Part shown: positions 62,278 to 64,000 of the stretch, one piece after another
Position numbering within the stretch: the first letter of the stretch is position 1
Layout: each line of letters begins with the position of its first letter
Assembly (NCBI RefSeq): GCF_044763875.1
Contig: NZ_JBIWGZ010000011.1
Span: forward strand, 1-64,000
Length of the DNA: 64,000 nucleotides
Direction: 5' to 3'
Source of the DNA: Rummeliibacillus sp044763875
GTDB taxonomy: Bacteria > Bacillota > Bacilli > Bacillales_A > Planococcaceae
The notes under the pieces: generated by a model
Seen by the model: only the letters and a program-made list of their open reading frames with translations
Databases searched by the model: none
Told to the model about the DNA's origin: nothing
Made by a program: the position numbers and the translations under genes

Positions 62278-62320
62278 GCGACATCGTGTCGCAACGTCCG
62301 GGTGACCAACATCTTGTTGG
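62278..62320. repeat. twin perfect mini-hairpins after groEL
   Basis: GCGACA-TCG-TGTCGC (62278-62292) and CCAACA-TCT-TGTTGG (62306-62320), each a 6-bp stem with a 3-base loop and sharing the ACATC(G/T)TGT design, 13 bp apart, immediately after the groEL stop. They are too short of T-runs to be simple terminators; they may be a repeat family or mRNA 3' structure. Confidence 0.6.
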
Positions 62321-62322
62321 CT

Positions 62323-63960
62323 CTACATCATACCGCCCATGCCGCCCATGCCGCCCATATCAGGCATTGCTGGAGCTACAGCTGGTTCTGGAATTTCAGC
62401 TACTACCGCTTCTGTAGTTAAGAATAGAGCTGCTACAGATGCTGCGTTTTGAAGAGCTGAACGAGTTACTTTTGTTGGGTCGACGATACCAGCGTCAATC
62501 ATGTTTACCCATTCGCCATTTGCAGCGTTGAAGCCTGTACCAACTTCTTCACGTTTTAAACGATCAACGATGATTGAACCTTCAAGACCTGCGTTATTTG
62601 CAATTTGGCGAACTGGTTCTTCAAGAGCACGTAATACGATTTTAACACCAGTTGCTACGTCACCAGCTTCTGCTGCTTCAACTTCAGCAACTTTGTTGTA
62701 GATGCTTACTAAAGCAACACCACCACCTGCAACAATACCTTCTTCTACTGCTGCACGAGTTGAGTTAAGAGCATCTTCAATACGTAGTTTACGTTCTTTT
62801 AGTTCTGTTTCAGTTGCAGCACCAACTTTGATAACTGCTACACCACCTGCAAGTTTAGCAAGGCGTTCTTGTAATTTTTCTTTATCGAATTCAGATGTTG
62901 AATCTTCATATTGAACACGAATTTGTGCAACACGAGCTTCGATGACATCTGCGTTACCAGAACCTTCAACTACTGTAGTGTGGTCTTTTGTAACAACTAC
63001 TTTACCAGCATGACCTAACATGTCGATTGTAGCTTGTTTTAAGTCTAAACCAATATCTTCAGTAATTACTTGACCACCAGTTAAGATTGCGATATCTTCT
63101 AACATCGCTTTACGACGATCACCAAATCCAGGAGCTTTAACAGCTACTGCATTGAAAGTACCACGAAGTTTGTTTACTACCAAAGTAGCTAATGCTTCGC
63201 CTTCTACGTCTTCAGCAATAATTAATAGTGGTTTACCTTGTTGAACAACTTGTTCAAGTACTGGTAAGATTTCTTGGATGTTAGAGATTTTTTTATCTGT
63301 GATTAAGATATATGGGTTGTCTAAAACAGCTTCCATTTTATCTGTATCAGATACCATGTAGTGTGATAGGTAACCACGATCGAATTGCATACCTTCAACT
63401 ACATCTAATTCAGTAGTGAAACCTTTAGACTCTTCGATTGTAATAACACCATCGTTACCAACGCGTTCCATAGCTTCTGCAATTAGTTCGCCTACTTCAT
63501 CATCAGCTGCAGAGATTGCTGCTACTTGAGCAATTGCTTCTTTGTTTTCTACTGGTTTAGAAATTGATTGCAATTCAGTGATTGCAGTTGCAACTGCTTT
63601 ATCGATACCTTTACGAATGCCGACTGGGTTAGCACCAGCTGTAACGTTTTTCAAGCCTTCACGAATCATAGCTTGAGCTAATACAGTTGCAGTAGTAGTA
63701 CCGTCACCAGCGATTTCGTTTGTTTTAGATGCAACTTCTGATACAAGTTTTGCACCCATGTTTTCGTATGGATCTTCTAGCTCGATTTCTTTTGCAATTG
63801 TAACACCATCATTAGTAATTAGTGGTGAACCGAATTTTTTTTCAAGAACTACGTTACGTCCTTTAGGTCCTAATGTTACTTTTACTGCATTAGCTAATTT
63901 GTCTACACCTTTTAACATAGCGCTACGAGCGTCTTCACTAAAACGAATATCTTTTGCCAT
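62323..63960 (-). CDS. groEL: chaperonin GroEL (60 kDa)
   Basis: A 545-residue chaperonin forming the double heptamer ring that folds proteins with GroES and ATP in the cytosol. N-terminus MAKDIRFSEDARSAMLKGVD, ATP site GPKGRNVVLEKKFG (about 32-45), GDGTTTATVLAQ near 86, and the C-terminal Gly-Gly-Met repeats. ATG after TAGGAGGTATTTCAAA. The groES partner and any CIRCE operator would lie beyond the right edge of the window. Confidence 0.98.
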   Translation of the reverse strand: MAKDIRFSEDARSAMLKGVDKLANAVKVTLGPKGRNVVLEKKFGSPLITNDGVTIAKEIELEDPYENMGAKLVSEVASKTNEIAGDGTTTATVLAQAMIREGLKNVTAGANPVGIRKGIDKAVATAITELQSISKPVENKEAIAQVAAISAADDEVGELIAEAMERVGNDGVITIEESKGFTTELDVVEGMQFDRGYLSHYMVSDTDKMEAVLDNPYILITDKKISNIQEILPVLEQVVQQGKPLLIIAEDVEGEALATLVVNKLRGTFNAVAVKAPGFGDRRKAMLEDIAILTGGQVITEDIGLDLKQATIDMLGHAGKVVVTKDHTTVVEGSGNADVIEARVAQIRVQYEDSTSEFDKEKLQERLAKLAGGVAVIKVGAATETELKERKLRIEDALNSTRAAVEEGIVAGGGVALVSIYNKVAEVEAAEAGDVATGVKIVLRALEEPVRQIANNAGLEGSIIVDRLKREEVGTGFNAANGEWVNMIDAGIVDPTKVTRSALQNAASVAALFLTTEAVVAEIPEPAVAPAMPDMGGMGGMGGMM

Positions 63961-64000
63961 TTTGAAATACCTCCTAATATTTTATCTATCTTTTTTTATA

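Overview
The window looks like chromosome from a low-GC, spore-forming Bacillales species, most likely a Planococcaceae/Caryophanaceae relative of Lysinibacillus, Rummeliibacillus or Viridibacillus. The grounds are AT-rich DNA, strong AGGAGG-type ribosome binding sites, a cotJABC spore-coat operon, B. subtilis-like gene neighbourhoods (moxR/DUF58/transglutaminase-guaA-pbuG), and purine, SAM and c-di-GMP riboswitches. The genus is an inference; no rRNA gene body is inside the window.

Layout. 1-230: tandem rRNA-type promoters firing leftward out of the window. 0.3-10 kb: guanine permease and GMP synthase, each behind its own guanine riboswitch, then a transglutaminase/DUF58/MoxR operon. 10-14 kb: a nosL-nosD-nosL-nosY-nosF copper-maturation cluster without nosZ. 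14.5-19 kb: NAD salvage (pncB-nadE) and alkylation repair (adaA-ogt, divergent alkA). 19-22 kb: a FetAB-type exporter and proline dehydrogenase. 22-27 kb: an orphan DesR-like regulator, biotin genes bioY-bioD-bioA with a BirA-type operator, and a DesR-type desaturase with a palindromic operator. 27-35 kb: rpoN (sigL), then metH and a yitJ-type gene behind a SAM-I riboswitch. 35-44 kb: sortase, hemY/cgoX, Na+/H+ antiporter, OatA-like acyltransferase, nucleoside hydrolase and an EndoQ-like nuclease. 44.7-52.2 kb: the cotJ operon, interrupted. 52-61.6 kb: small envelope and unknown proteins, a c-di-GMP riboswitch operon ending in a chemoreceptor-like protein, a sugar-dehydrogenase-like beta-propeller and a nucleoside transporter. 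61.8-64 kb: a wrecked tyrosine integrase and groEL.

The standout is a 6.47-kb element (about 45441-51906) inserted inside cotJC, the spore-coat manganese catalase gene. The two halves join exactly in frame across a shared TAAAC to give a 189-codon CotJC, the normal family length. The element carries a large serine recombinase gene beside its right end. Its two inner ends carry a perfect 10-bp inverted repeat (TTGCATAATA), which would form a symmetric attP after excision. It also holds a second, small serine recombinase beside a dense cluster of TTACC/GGTAA motifs, two excisionase-like proteins, a winged-helix Rep-like protein and several unknown small proteins, but no phage structural genes. 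This is the architecture expected of a developmentally excised, non-prophage gene-intervening element (compare skin in sigK, vfbin in spoVFB, SPbeta in spsM and gin in gerE). Whether it excises in the mother cell cannot be seen from sequence.

Other points of interest are scattered copies of a GC-rich structured repeat (14.25, 22.98, 34.43 and 34.86 kb), loss of the DesK partner beside DesR, the NosDFYL set without NosZ, and a groEL terminator lying inside the remains of an integrase gene.
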